A stretch of 64,000 bases of DNA from CAZIOH01 sp964540815 (GTDB lineage Bacteria; Myxococcota_A; Polyangia; Fen-1088), in assembly GCA_964540815.1 (NCBI GenBank), contig CAZIOH010000016.1, positions 1-64,000 of the forward strand, written 5' to 3'. The notes under the pieces were generated by a model, which did not search any database, had not been told where the DNA came from, and worked only from the letters and a program-made list of their open reading frames with translations. Positions 1-8,732 of this stretch are shown here, piece after piece; the first letter of the stretch is position 1, and each line of letters starts with the position of its first letter. The position numbers and the translations under genes were made by a program.

Positions 1-139
1 TGCGTGGGCTGTTTCGGTGTCTGGTGCCTCCCTCTGACTCCCATTCCTGACATTCGAGTCGCCGCGCGTCGACCCGGCGAGGTCTTTTTGTGGGGAGCAG
101 CTTGACCGCGGGGCACCGAGGGGGCAGATCGGGAGCGCC

Positions 140-1549
140 TTGACCCCCCAAACGCCTGCTCCGCAGAGGCCAGCGGCCTCCTCGCTGCCGCCGCGGCAGG
201 CGGTCCGGCTCTCGGGGCCGGCCCGGGCCCTCGCCTTGCAGGTGGCGGCCGAGGCGCGCTCGGAGTGGGGCTACGCAAGCGACCTGATTGCCCGCACGTT
301 CCGCGCCCACCGTGAGCTCGGCAGCTCCGAGCGCCGGCGGATCTCGGAGACCGTGTACGCCCTCATCCGCGCCGACCGCAGGCTCGGCGCCATCGTGGAT
401 GGGTTGATCGCGCGCGCGGTTCGTCGGGGCGACGTCGTCTCTCCGGTGGCGCGCGACGAGCTCAAGCTCATCGTCCACGAGCTGCGCGAGGGGGTCCCGG
501 TCGAGGCCGTGCGCGCCGACGTCAAGCGCCTGCTGCGGGTCGACCTCGAGCTCGCCGGGGTGACCGCCGACGACGCGGGGCTGGAGGGCACGTCGGGGAT
601 CCCGCGGGAGGCCGTGCGCCTCTCCATGCCGGACTGGCTGACGGCGACGCTCTTCGCGGAGCTGGGGGAGGCCGAGGCCACGCCCCTGCTCGGGGCCATG
701 AACCAGCGTGCGCCGCTCGCGATCCGGGTCAACACCGTGCGAACGACCCGAGAGGCGCTGGTGGCGAGGCTGGCCGAGGAGGGCGTGACGGCGGTGCCCG
801 GGCGCTGGTCGCCGAGCGCGCTGGTGCTCGAGACCCGGGTGAACGCGTTTGGCCTGTCGAGCTTCCGGGACGGGGAATTCGAGGTGATGGACGAGGGGAG
901 TCAGCTCGTGGCCGAGCTCGTTGCGCCGCCGCCCGGTGGCCGGATCGTGGACGCGTGCGCGGGGGCGGGCGGCAAGACCCTGGCGCTCGCCGCCGCGCTC
1001 GGCGGCAAGGGGCGGGTCCTGGCGCTGGACGTGGACGGCAAGAAGCTGGAGGAGCTGCGGCGGCGGGCGCGGCGGGCAGGCCTCAACGACGTGGCCGCGC
1101 GGGCCATCGCGCGCGAGGGGGACCCCCTGCCCGAAGAGGCCCGCGCGGGCAGCTGGGATCGGGTCCTGGTGGACGCGCCCTGCTCGGGCCTCGGCACGCT
1201 GAGGCGCAACCCCGAGGCCAGGTGGCGACTGTCGCCGGCCATCGTGGCCGAGTTTCCGCCCCGGCAGGTGGCCCTGCTCGTGACCTACGCGCCGCTGGTG
1301 GCGGTGGGGGGACGGCTCATCTACGCGACCTGCACGGTCCTCGCCGAGGAGAACGAGCGGGTCATCGAGCGATTCTGCTCCGAGCGCAGCGACTTCGCCC
1401 GGGTGCCCGTCAAGGAGATCTGGGGCAAGGCGCGCGCCGAGGAGCTCGGCCTCGAGACCGGCCCGGCGGGGGACGGTTACCTCAGGCTGCTGCCGCACCG
1501 CCACGACACCGACGGGTTCTTCGCGGCGGTGCTGCGACGGATCCGATGA
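140..1549 (+). CDS. rsmB: 16S rRNA m5C methyltransferase, RsmB/Sun family
   Basis: The 469-residue product has the RsmB layout: an N-terminal NusB-like helical RNA-binding domain (about residues 25-150), then a Rossmann-type SAM methyltransferase. The SAM-binding motif is DACAGAGGKT. Motif IV contains APCSG with Cys348, and motif VI contains ATCTV with Cys398. These two cysteines are the product-release and nucleophilic cysteines of the family. In the family the enzyme methylates C967 of 16S rRNA in the cytoplasm. The start is TTG with GGGAG a few bases upstream; the first 20 residues are Pro/Ala rich, so a later start is possible. The stop overlaps the next start as ATGA, implying translational coupling to the DUF4105 gene. 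Confidence 0.93.
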   Translation: MTPQTPAPQRPAASSLPPRQAVRLSGPARALALQVAAEARSEWGYASDLIARTFRAHRELGSSERRRISETVYALIRADRRLGAIVDGLIARAVRRGDVVSPVARDELKLIVHELREGVPVEAVRADVKRLLRVDLELAGVTADDAGLEGTSGIPREAVRLSMPDWLTATLFAELGEAEATPLLGAMNQRAPLAIRVNTVRTTREALVARLAEEGVTAVPGRWSPSALVLETRVNAFGLSSFRDGEFEVMDEGSQLVAELVAPPPGGRIVDACAGAGGKTLALAAALGGKGRVLALDVDGKKLEELRRRARRAGLNDVAARAIAREGDPLPEEARAGSWDRVLVDAPCSGLGTLRRNPEARWRLSPAIVAEFPPRQVALLVTYAPLVAVGGRLIYATCTVLAEENERVIERFCSERSDFARVPVKEIWGKARAEELGLETGPAGDGYLRLLPHRHDTDGFFAAVLRRIR

Positions 1550-2982
1550 GGCGGTGGTCGGCCCCGCGGCGCCGGGGGTGGGCGCGGCGATCCGGAGTCC
1601 TGCCATGGGCGGTGCTCGGGGCCTTGCTGATCGGGCCGGTGGCTGGAGGATGGGCGCGAGCGTTCGCAATGGAAGGGAGCGGTGCGCAGGCCCCGGGGGC
1701 AGGCGGCGGTCCCTCCGGCGCTTCGGTCGACGATCCCCTGGACGATCCCCTGATCGTCGAGATCTGGACCTTTGGCCCCGGGGACCATCCCTTCACCCGC
1801 TTTGGCCACGATGCGATCCGCATCGCCAACCGTCGCACCGGGCTCGACGTCTCGTACAACTTCGGCACCTTCGCCTTCGGCTCGGCGGATCTCCTGGGAG
1901 ATTTTCTGCAGGGTCGATTGCGTTACTGGTTGTCTGCGGCCAGCACCCGCGCCATGGCCTCGCTGTACCGGCGCGAGAATCGCACCATCGAGATCCAGCG
2001 GCTGGCGTTGACCCCCGCGCAAAAACGCACGCTGGCCGAGCACCTCGTGGTGAACGCCGAGCCCGCCCATCGCGACTACCGGTACGACTACTTCGCCGAC
2101 AACTGCTCCACGCGCGTCCGCGACGCGCTTGACGCCGAGGGGGTGCTCGGGGGCGCGGTGCGCGCCAGCGCGCACGGCCCGGGGCAGGAGACGCTGCGGG
2201 GGCACGCGCTCCGCATGACCGCCGAGGAGCCATGGCTGTACCTGGCGCTGCTCGTCGTGCTCGGCCCGTCCACCGATCGCCCGATCGACGCCTGGGCCGA
2301 GGCGTTCCTGCCGGAGCGGTTGCAGCGCATGCTGCGGGCCGTGTCGGTTGGCGGCCCGGGCGACCCCCACGGTCACCCCTTGGTCCAGGCGGAGCTGGTG
2401 TCGTTCCGCGCGGCGCGGGCGCCCGTCCCCGAGCATCCGCCCGGGTGGGGCGGGCGCTTCCTCGCCGTCGGGGCCGGTCTCGGCGGGATGCTGTGGTGGC
2501 TGGGTACGGTGGGCGCGCGCGCGGGCGTGCGCGGGCGGCCGGGTCGGCGGCGCTCCGTCGCCGTCTCGGCCCGGATCGCGTATGGAGTCGTCTGCGCGGT
2601 CCTCGGGCTGCTGGTGGGTTTCGTCGGCAGCTTCCTGGTCGGGGCCTGGATGTTCACGCCCCATGCGGTCGTCTACCGCAACCAGAATGCGCTGTTGTTC
2701 GCGCCGTTCGCGCTGGCGCTCGGGGTGCTGGGGATCGGCGTCGGCTTCGGGCGCACGGGGGCCGCCCGGAAGGCGTTCGGGCTGGCGGTGGCCGGCGGGG
2801 CGCTCGGGGCCGTGGCGCTCGGGCTGAAGTTGCTCCCGGCGGCTGTGGTCGCGCACCAGGACAACGGCGCACTCATCGCGGCCATGCTTCCGCTGTGGGC
2901 TGGGCTCGCCGCGGGGGCGCGCGCCCTCGGAGGGCGACCGACCGACCGACCGGTCACAGCACGCGGAGGATCCAGCACTTGA
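1546..2982 (+). CDS. DUF4105 (Lnb N-terminal-like) membrane protein
   Basis: This 478-residue protein starts with ATG inside an ATGA overlap with the upstream methyltransferase gene. An Arg-rich N-terminus is followed by a hydrophobic export segment (about residues 17-36). A DUF4105 domain then spans roughly residues 65-290, with the family signatures TRFGHDAIRI, YNFGTFAFG and DYFADNCSTRVRD. The C-terminal third holds about four hydrophobic helices. DUF4105 domains resemble the N-terminal periplasmic domain of lacto-N-biosidase-type proteins and have a conserved His and Cys, so a papain-like (NlpC/P60-like) fold has been suggested. The substrate is unknown. Its 3' end overlaps the convergent RlmI-like gene by 29 bp. 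Confidence 0.82.
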   Translation: MRRWSAPRRRGWARRSGVLPWAVLGALLIGPVAGGWARAFAMEGSGAQAPGAGGGPSGASVDDPLDDPLIVEIWTFGPGDHPFTRFGHDAIRIANRRTGLDVSYNFGTFAFGSADLLGDFLQGRLRYWLSAASTRAMASLYRRENRTIEIQRLALTPAQKRTLAEHLVVNAEPAHRDYRYDYFADNCSTRVRDALDAEGVLGGAVRASAHGPGQETLRGHALRMTAEEPWLYLALLVVLGPSTDRPIDAWAEAFLPERLQRMLRAVSVGGPGDPHGHPLVQAELVSFRAARAPVPEHPPGWGGRFLAVGAGLGGMLWWLGTVGARAGVRGRPGRRRSVAVSARIAYGVVCAVLGLLVGFVGSFLVGAWMFTPHAVVYRNQNALLFAPFALALGVLGIGVGFGRTGAARKAFGLAVAGGALGAVALGLKLLPAAVVAHQDNGALIAAMLPLWAGLAAGARALGGRPTDRPVTARGGSST

Positions 2983-4351
2983 GGTGACCGGTCTCGGGGA
3001 CGCCCACCAGCTCGGGATGGTCGATGGCGGCGCCGAGGCGGGCGACGACCACGGCCGCGCGGCCGCTGTCCGCGGTTGCCAGGGTCACGAGCTCCTCGAA
3101 GTGGGCGCGGCTGACGCGCCCGGAGCAGCTGCACACGACCAGCAGACCGCCGGGCGCGGTGATGCGGGCCCCGCGCAGGAAGAGCTCGCGATAGGCCCGG
3201 TCCGCGGCCGTGAGCGCGGTCGAGCCCGGTCGGTTGCCGGCGGTCGCCCCCCGCTTGGCCAGCGCGGGTGGGTCGAGCACCACCACGTCGAAGAAGGCTC
3301 GCTCGGACTCGAGGCGGCGCAGGAGCTCGAACGCATCCGCCTGCGCGACGGTCACGTTCGCGAGGCCATTGCGCGCGGCGTTCTCGCGGGTACGCGCCAC
3401 GGCCTCGGGTGAGGCGTCGGTGGCCACCACCGAGGCGGCCCGCCGCGCGAGCGCCAGCGCGAACCCGCCGTGATAGGTGAAGGCGTCGAGCACCCGTCCG
3501 CCGGGCGGCGCCAGCGCCGCCAGCGCCAGGTGGTTGTCGGCCTGATCGAGAAAGCCGCCGGTCTTCCCGTCGGTGAGCAGGTCGGCCTCGAAGTGATTGT
3601 CTCCGATCCGGTAGCGCACGTGCGTGGGGCTCGGATCAGATCCGGGGCCAGCAAGTCCGGGACCAGCACGTCCGGTGCCTCGGTCCAGCAGGATGCCCGC
3701 GGTCCGCGGCAGGTCCTCGAAATCGCGGGCGCTGCCGTCGTCGCGCGCCACCACCAGGCGCGCCCCCAGCCACTCCGCCACCATCGGCGCGAGCCGTGCG
3801 CGCGCGGCGTTCATCGCCACCGAGGTGGTCTGCATGACCGCGGTGTCGCCGTAGCGGTCGACGATCAGCCCGGGGAGGCGGTCGGACTCGGCGTGGATCA
3901 CCCGGTACGCATCGCGGTCGAGGAGGCCCGCGGCGCGCGCGCGCTCGCGTCGCGCGAGGGCCGGGGCGAAGCGGTCGCGCACGCAGGCGATGAGCGCCTC
4001 GAGATCGCCAAGGGGCCGCCCGGGGGCCTCGGCCTGCTGGCCGAGAGGGTCGTCGGGATCCCCGGAGCGGGTGAGCATGCGCAACGCCAGGCGAGCGGTC
4101 GCGGCCCAGGTGGCGGTGCCCACCCGATGCCCGCGCGCATCCACCACGGCCACCACCGCCGGGCCTCCTTGTCCCGCGTCCTGCGCGGGGCCGCGCACGA
4201 TGTCGGGGCGGTAGATCCAGGGATGCCCCGCGCGGATGCGGCCGAGCCCGCGGGCATTGACCGTCACGGTCGCGTGGACCGCGTTCGAGGAGCTCGTGCT
4301 CTGCTGGGTGGACACGGCGCGCAGCTTAGGACCCGGATCAAAATTAATCAT
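2954..4351 (-). CDS. rlmI: RlmI-like 23S rRNA cytosine methyltransferase
   Basis: The protein (up to 465 residues) has an N-terminal PUA-like segment (GRIRAGHPWIYRPDI), the EEHGA-like linker with ESDRLPGLIVDRYGD, and a SAM-dependent domain with DAFTYHGGFALALA and the catalytic-loop DPPALAK. This is the YccW/RlmI order; the family makes m5C1962 in 23S rRNA. A Gly/Pro-rich insert encoded by an imperfect 15-bp tandem repeat (about 3640-3685) sits before the methyltransferase domain and is not typical of the family. The ATG at 4351 lies at one arm of an inverted repeat, so the true start may be the in-frame GTG at 4315. The gene converges on the DUF4105 gene. Confidence 0.88.
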   Translation of the reverse strand: MINFDPGPKLRAVSTQQSTSSSNAVHATVTVNARGLGRIRAGHPWIYRPDIVRGPAQDAGQGGPAVVAVVDARGHRVGTATWAATARLALRMLTRSGDPDDPLGQQAEAPGRPLGDLEALIACVRDRFAPALARRERARAAGLLDRDAYRVIHAESDRLPGLIVDRYGDTAVMQTTSVAMNAARARLAPMVAEWLGARLVVARDDGSARDFEDLPRTAGILLDRGTGRAGPGLAGPGSDPSPTHVRYRIGDNHFEADLLTDGKTGGFLDQADNHLALAALAPPGGRVLDAFTYHGGFALALARRAASVVATDASPEAVARTRENAARNGLANVTVAQADAFELLRRLESERAFFDVVVLDPPALAKRGATAGNRPGSTALTAADRAYRELFLRGARITAPGGLLVVCSCSGRVSRAHFEELVTLATADSGRAAVVVARLGAAIDHPELVGVPETGHLKCWILRVL

Positions 4352-4422
4352 GCAGTTCTGGCTGCGGAGGCGCCGGGATGGATCCGCGGCCAGCGTGCCT
4401 GAGTAATTTTGGCCCGGGTCCT
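4328..4422. repeat. Long inverted repeat flanking the rlmI-like start
   Basis: The left arm AGGACCCGGATCAAAATTA (4328-4346) and the reverse complement of the right arm at 4404-4422 match at 17 of 19 positions, separated by 57 bp. The A/T-rich inner ends are unusual for this GC-rich DNA. The left arm overlaps the first codons of the longest rlmI-like frame, so the element may be a leader hairpin, an operator, or a small palindromic repeat element. No second copy was noticed in the window. Confidence 0.7.
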
Positions 4423-4466
4423 CAGTACAGGTCCCCGCGAGCTCGTCAGCTCCGCGCCGGGGAGGC

Positions 4467-5534
4467 TCATGGGCGGAAGCGCGGGTCGTCGAGGAATTCG
4501 ACGTCGGTCAGAGCCCCGAGGAAGGCCAGGAGATCGGCCCGCTCATCGTCCGTGAGGCCAAGGGGAGCGATCTGAGGATCGGTGCTGGGATGGCCGCGAC
4601 CGCCGCGATCGTATTGCGCGAGGACGTCGGCCAACGTCGCCAGCGATCCGTCGTGCATGTAGGGCGCCGATACCGCGACGTTTCGCAACCCGGGAACCTT
4701 GAACTTTCCGAGGTCGCCTGTGCGTCCGGTGATCATCTGTCGGCCGGTGTCTCCGCCGGCCGTGTAGCTCCCATCGTTGAAGAAGCCGGCGTTGGTCAAG
4801 GTCCCGCGTGGGTGGCAATGAAAGCACCCCGTTCGCTCGCTGAAGAAGAGGCTCTCGCCGCGCTGCTCGGGCGCATCGAGCGCGGAGGCCTCTCCCGCCA
4901 GGAAGCGATCGTACGGGCTGTCACCGCTGACCAGCGTTCGAACGAAGCTGGCCAGCGCTTGCCGCAGCGTCATTTCGTTGATCGACCCTGCGGCCGTGTC
5001 CGCGCCCGCCCCGTAGGCGCTGCGGAACGCATCGACGTAACTCGGCTCGGCGGCCACCCTCTTCACGGCGTCCTCCAGGGTGGAGTCCATCTCGACCGGG
5101 TTTTGAATGGGCTGTCCGGCCTGGTCTTCGAGGGTGGGCGCGCGACCATCCCAGAAGAAGCTGGTGCCCCAGGCGAGGTTGACCAGCGCGGGCGCGTTGC
5201 GCGTTCCCGCGCGGCCATCCACGCCGAGCGAGACCGGGCGCGGATCGCTGAACGCGTGGGCCTGGTCGTGACATGAGCTGCAGGAGACGAGCCCCGTGCG
5301 CGAGAGCCGCGGATCGAAGAAGAGACGCTTGCCGAGCCGAGCGCGCTCCTCGGTCAGGATGTTGTCGGGCGGCGCCGTCAGCGTCACCGGGCCCGCTGGA
5401 AACCCCGGGGGAGCGAGCGCGGAGGTCAAAGGGGCCGCTGGTTGGACGACACACAGCGAATGATCCGCGCAGGCCGCCAGCACCGGGCCCGACATCACGC
5501 CGAGGAGGGCCACGTACCCACGGGGCACGCTCAC
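4467..5534 (-). CDS. mbnH: MbnH-type di-heme cytochrome c peroxidase family lipoprotein
   Basis: The 355-residue product belongs to the di-heme cytochrome c peroxidase (MauG/CcpA/MbnH) superfamily. It has two c-type haem sites, CSSCH at residues 85-89 and CFHCH at 237-241, each within the family context (FFDPRLS upstream of the first; PGLRNV and APYMHDGS downstream of the second). The N-terminus has a short hydrophobic segment and a lipobox ending at Cys22, so it is predicted to be a periplasm-facing lipoprotein. The GTG start overlaps the stop of the upstream MbnP gene as GTGA. That pairing points to MbnH, which in characterised systems oxidises a Trp of MbnP to kynurenine to build a copper site. 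The function here is inferred from pairing and motifs. Confidence 0.87.
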   Translation of the reverse strand: MSVPRGYVALLGVMSGPVLAACADHSLCVVQPAAPLTSALAPPGFPAGPVTLTAPPDNILTEERARLGKRLFFDPRLSRTGLVSCSSCHDQAHAFSDPRPVSLGVDGRAGTRNAPALVNLAWGTSFFWDGRAPTLEDQAGQPIQNPVEMDSTLEDAVKRVAAEPSYVDAFRSAYGAGADTAAGSINEMTLRQALASFVRTLVSGDSPYDRFLAGEASALDAPEQRGESLFFSERTGCFHCHPRGTLTNAGFFNDGSYTAGGDTGRQMITGRTGDLGKFKVPGLRNVAVSAPYMHDGSLATLADVLAQYDRGGRGHPSTDPQIAPLGLTDDERADLLAFLGALTDVEFLDDPRFRP

Positions 5535-6595
5535 GGCGCCAGACTGAAGATGGCCAGGGTCGGGATGGCCTGGCGCAGGGCTTCCCCCGCGAGGACGTCC
5601 GGGGTCAGGATTCCGAGGAGCGGCGAGGGATTCACCGGCGCGACCGCGGCCTGGAGGATCTGATCCACCGACAGGCGCAGATGCAGGCTGACGACGGTGT
5701 TCGTCGCGGACACCGTGAAGTCTCCGGGAGCTCGGACGGTCGGCGCAAAGATCTGCCCGACCACGCCTCCCATGTGAATCTCCGCGGGGCTCGTCACGGT
5801 GGCGGACCCGCTCGGGGCGCCAGGCGTCGTCGGCGGGCTCACCGAGGCCTCGTATCGGAGGAAGAGGTATCCGGCCCCGAGGTGGGGCCAGGTCATCTGG
5901 GAGGCCTCCGACAACGGATCGCCGCGCGTCGCCGGTCCTGCGTTGCACGCGTCTTCGAGCCCGAGCGTGAACGACAACCCCGAATAGGCTCGGGGAGGCG
6001 CCAGGATCCTCAACATCATCGAAGGCGGATCCTCGGCATTGACGAGGTGGACACCGTAGGGCTCGCGCACCCCGGTTGCCGTCACCAGGTCGACCCGTTG
6101 CTGGGTACCATCGGGCTCGAGGAGCGCCACCTCCGACACGAAGAAGCGGAAGTCGAGGGGCATGACCATCGTCCCGTCGGCGAGCATGTTCGGCTCTCCG
6201 AACGTCAGGTTCTTTCCGTTCAGCAGCGGCAGCACGGCGAGCTCGACGATGCGCCCCTGGCTGAGCTCGACCTGGGGGGCGGCCGTCGCTGGACAGCCTT
6301 CGGACGCGGCGGCCCCCGCGGAGCCATTCCCGGCGTCGGGCGCGGACGAACCCGCTGGCCCTGGCCCACCGCCGCTCCCGTGCGCAGGAGCGGACGCGCC
6401 GCCGGATCCAGCGCGCGCACCGCCGCCCGCCCCGGAGGCCGGAACCGCCGTCGACGTGCAGGCCCAGGCGAAGATCCCGAGAAGAAGGCACGGCACGGGA
6501 CCGACGCACGCGAACGACGGCAACCGGGTGGATGATTTGCCTGGAGGACCGCCCGCGTCTGAGCAGCTCTCACTTCGACCCGTGGGCAGGAGCAC
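5531..6595 (-). CDS. mbnP: MbnP family copper-binding lipoprotein
   Basis: The product (354 residues from the ATG) has a lipoprotein signal (CLLLGIFAWAC) followed by a Gly/Ala/Ser-rich linker of about 60 residues and an MbnP domain. Domain signatures are DFRFFVSEVALL, FTLGLEDACNAGPAT, DPLSEASQMTW and GYLFLRYEA, matching the family pattern of a Met-x-Trp segment before GY-FL. The signal peptide begins about 30 residues into the frame, so the real start is probably downstream, for example TTG at 6523. MbnP binds copper after maturation by MbnH, whose gene follows with a 4-bp overlap. No methanobactin biosynthesis genes are visible nearby. Three to four short direct repeats lie just upstream. 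Confidence 0.83.
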   Translation of the reverse strand: MLLPTGRSESCSDAGGPPGKSSTRLPSFACVGPVPCLLLGIFAWACTSTAVPASGAGGGARAGSGGASAPAHGSGGGPGPAGSSAPDAGNGSAGAAASEGCPATAAPQVELSQGRIVELAVLPLLNGKNLTFGEPNMLADGTMVMPLDFRFFVSEVALLEPDGTQQRVDLVTATGVREPYGVHLVNAEDPPSMMLRILAPPRAYSGLSFTLGLEDACNAGPATRGDPLSEASQMTWPHLGAGYLFLRYEASVSPPTTPGAPSGSATVTSPAEIHMGGVVGQIFAPTVRAPGDFTVSATNTVVSLHLRLSVDQILQAAVAPVNPSPLLGILTPDVLAGEALRQAIPTLAIFSLAP

Positions 6596-6610
6596 ACTTC
6601 AACGGTACAC

Positions 6611-6689
6611 CCATTTCTCGGGCGGGGTTGCTGACAGACAATCATTGGAACCATTCTTGGGAACTATTCTCGGGAGCCATTGTCGCGAG
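6611..6689. repeat. Imperfect 13-bp tandem repeats upstream of mbnP
   Basis: Three head-to-tail units occupy 6651-6689: CCATTCTTGGGAA, CTATTCTCGGGAG and CCATTGTCGCGAG. A fourth related copy (CCATTTCTCGGGCG) lies at 6611-6624. They sit 16-94 bp upstream of the annotated mbnP start on the promoter side. The spacing of just over one helical turn suits a regulator binding in series, but no regulator is assigned. Confidence 0.6.
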
Positions 6690-6768
6690 GCGGCGAACGG
6701 CGCCGCGTCCGGTCATCACCTGCGGATGATGACCCGGCGCATCGCGATCCGCGGCAGAGGGGGCGCGT

Positions 6769-8613
6769 TCAGTCCACCACCCAGACCTCGGTGCCTCCCT
6801 CCGTCACGAGGTGAATCCCGGGGACCGCGTGGACGGCGTCGCGCCGGACGTGGCAGAGGTCGGCCTTCATGAACGGGCGGCTCGGGAACCGCAAGGGCAC
6901 GTAGGCGCGGAACTCGGGCAGCCGGAAGAACTCGGTGTCACCGGCGGTGAAGGCGTGGCTCGAGCCGAAGATGAAGGTCGGGCGCCGTTCCTCGAACAGG
7001 TAGTGCCGGATGAAGGCCCGGTCGTTCATGTGCTTGGCCACGATGCGGTCGCCGAGCCCCCCGAGATCGACGAGGTCGAGGTCGGTCTCGTAGCTGGTGG
7101 CGCCGGCGTCGTGGTGGGCGAGGCTCGGGTGCGGGATCCCCAGCCGCCGGCCCACCTCGACGAACGTTCGCGCGATCTGACCCACCACCGCGGTCGGCGT
7201 GGTGGGCGCGTCACGGAACACCATCAGCTGGCCGAGGGTGCCAAGGCCGAGGAACCAAACCAGCACCAGCATGCTCCACCCCGAGCCGAGCCGCTGCCAC
7301 GCCCGCTCCGCGTGACGGGCCGAGTGAAACACCAGCACCGCCAGCACGGGCAACGCCGGCGCGACGAAGCGGTGGCAGCCCATCCAGTCCCCTCCGGCGA
7401 AGAGCAGAAACCCGAGCTGCGCCAGGCACACGGCCACCGCCAGCCGCAGGAACCGAGGCGCCCCGGAGAGGGGGGCGATGAGCACGAGCGGCACGACGAG
7501 CCAGGTCCGGGCGTCGCCGAGCCAGCCCGTCAGGTAGGACCATCCGCCGCCCACGAAGTTGATGAGCCGCAGACAGTTCGCGTCCCGCGCCTTGGCGTAG
7601 TACGGGTTCGAGAGCGGTTCGCGAAAATACGCGAGTCGGAACGCCATCAAGGTGAGCCAGGTCAGCATCGGTGCCAGCACGACCGGAGCGCTCTGGCGGA
7701 CCATGGCCAGGCGTGGCGGCCGTGCGACCCAGGAACCCTCCGGCCCTGGCAACCGGCCGGCGGCTGCCGCCGTCGCCGTCGCTCCAGCGCGCGTGTCCGC
7801 GGGGCGCGACGCCAGCGCCGCCCACACGGAGGCGATCACCAGGGGGGCTTCAGGGCGCAGGAGGACCAGGGCAGACAGGGCCGCCGCCATCGTCGGCCGC
7901 TCGATGCGGGGGACCATGGGTGCGGCCACCACGGCGATGAGGGCCAGCGCCTGCAGCCCGTGCTCGAGGCCGGAGGCGGACCACACGATGAAGGGGGCGC
8001 CGAGGCAAACGGTCATCGCCAGCGCGTGCAGGCCGAAGCGAAATGTTCGCGGCCTCCCGCTGCCCGCGTGACAGACCAGGTGACAAAGGCCCACCGCCAG
8101 GGCACCCGCGGCCACACCGGCGCACTTGGCGGTTGCGGCGATGTCGAGGCCGAGGCGCCCGGCCATCGCCAGGAGCAGCATCCACAGCGTGTTGGAATAA
8201 CCCTCCTCGGGGGGGTGGCCCGGGCGTATGACGATGCCATGGCCGGCGGCCAGGTTCCTGCTGTACGCGAAGGTGATCGCCGCATCGTCGATGATCCAGT
8301 TCCACAGGCAGGTGGTGAGGGCGACGAACCCCAGCATCACGAGGGCGCCCTGCGCGGCGAGGTGGGCGTGAGGCCGGGACTCGGCCCAGGGGACCCGGGG
8401 CAGCCAGGCACCGACGCCCATCGCGATCAAGCCCGGTGCGGCGGCGCGCAGGGTCTGCGCCACCGCCGGCGCATGCTCGCCCGCGAAGACGAAGCGCTTG
8501 ATGAGCAGCGTGGGAGCCGCGAGGACGACGACGCCGATGGCTGCGACGGCGGCCCCGAACCACAACGACGCCCTGTCACGAGCCCACGAGTCGCCGCGCC
8601 ATCCCCCACCCAT
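6769..8613 (-). CDS. GT-C family membrane glycosyltransferase (AftB-like)
   Basis: This 614-residue polytopic membrane protein carries the GT-C hallmark after the early transmembrane helices. An acidic pair appears in IIDDAAITFAYSRNLA, followed by GHGIVI and EEGYSNTLWMLLLA. This is the same order as AftB-like arabinofuranosyltransferases and related polyprenyl-phosphate sugar transferases. About ten or more hydrophobic segments are followed by a soluble C-terminal part containing DLVDLGGLGDRIVAKH, also typical of the family. It probably transfers a sugar from a lipid-linked donor on the periplasmic side; donor and acceptor cannot be read from sequence. It is the last gene of the minus-strand run from manA. 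Confidence 0.82.
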   Translation of the reverse strand: MGGGWRGDSWARDRASLWFGAAVAAIGVVVLAAPTLLIKRFVFAGEHAPAVAQTLRAAAPGLIAMGVGAWLPRVPWAESRPHAHLAAQGALVMLGFVALTTCLWNWIIDDAAITFAYSRNLAAGHGIVIRPGHPPEEGYSNTLWMLLLAMAGRLGLDIAATAKCAGVAAGALAVGLCHLVCHAGSGRPRTFRFGLHALAMTVCLGAPFIVWSASGLEHGLQALALIAVVAAPMVPRIERPTMAAALSALVLLRPEAPLVIASVWAALASRPADTRAGATATAAAAGRLPGPEGSWVARPPRLAMVRQSAPVVLAPMLTWLTLMAFRLAYFREPLSNPYYAKARDANCLRLINFVGGGWSYLTGWLGDARTWLVVPLVLIAPLSGAPRFLRLAVAVCLAQLGFLLFAGGDWMGCHRFVAPALPVLAVLVFHSARHAERAWQRLGSGWSMLVLVWFLGLGTLGQLMVFRDAPTTPTAVVGQIARTFVEVGRRLGIPHPSLAHHDAGATSYETDLDLVDLGGLGDRIVAKHMNDRAFIRHYLFEERRPTFIFGSSHAFTAGDTEFFRLPEFRAYVPLRFPSRPFMKADLCHVRRDAVHAVPGIHLVTEGGTEVWVVD

Positions 8614-8732
8614 GGGATCGCATTGTAGTCAAAGGCGCGGATGGAATCGACGACCCGGACTCAGGACCGAGCCATCGGGACGCGCGGGGCTTCACACGGC
8701 CGCGCTCGCTGGCCGCACCGAGGTCCCGAGCT

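Noticed and set aside
955..1545. Long open frame upstream of the DUF4105 start
   Set aside because: It lies wholly over the rsmB frame, is Arg/Gly-rich, and only becomes protein-like from the ATG at 1546.
2936..2953. GACC tandem units as a possible terminator between convergent genes
   Set aside because: They lie inside the overlapping 3' coding ends and make only a short palindrome without a T-run.
6811..8628. 605-codon plus-strand frame opposite the GT-C gene
   Set aside because: Its His/Arg/Gly/Gln-rich composition is the antisense shadow of a high-GC gene; the minus-strand frame has clear transmembrane and GT-C motifs.
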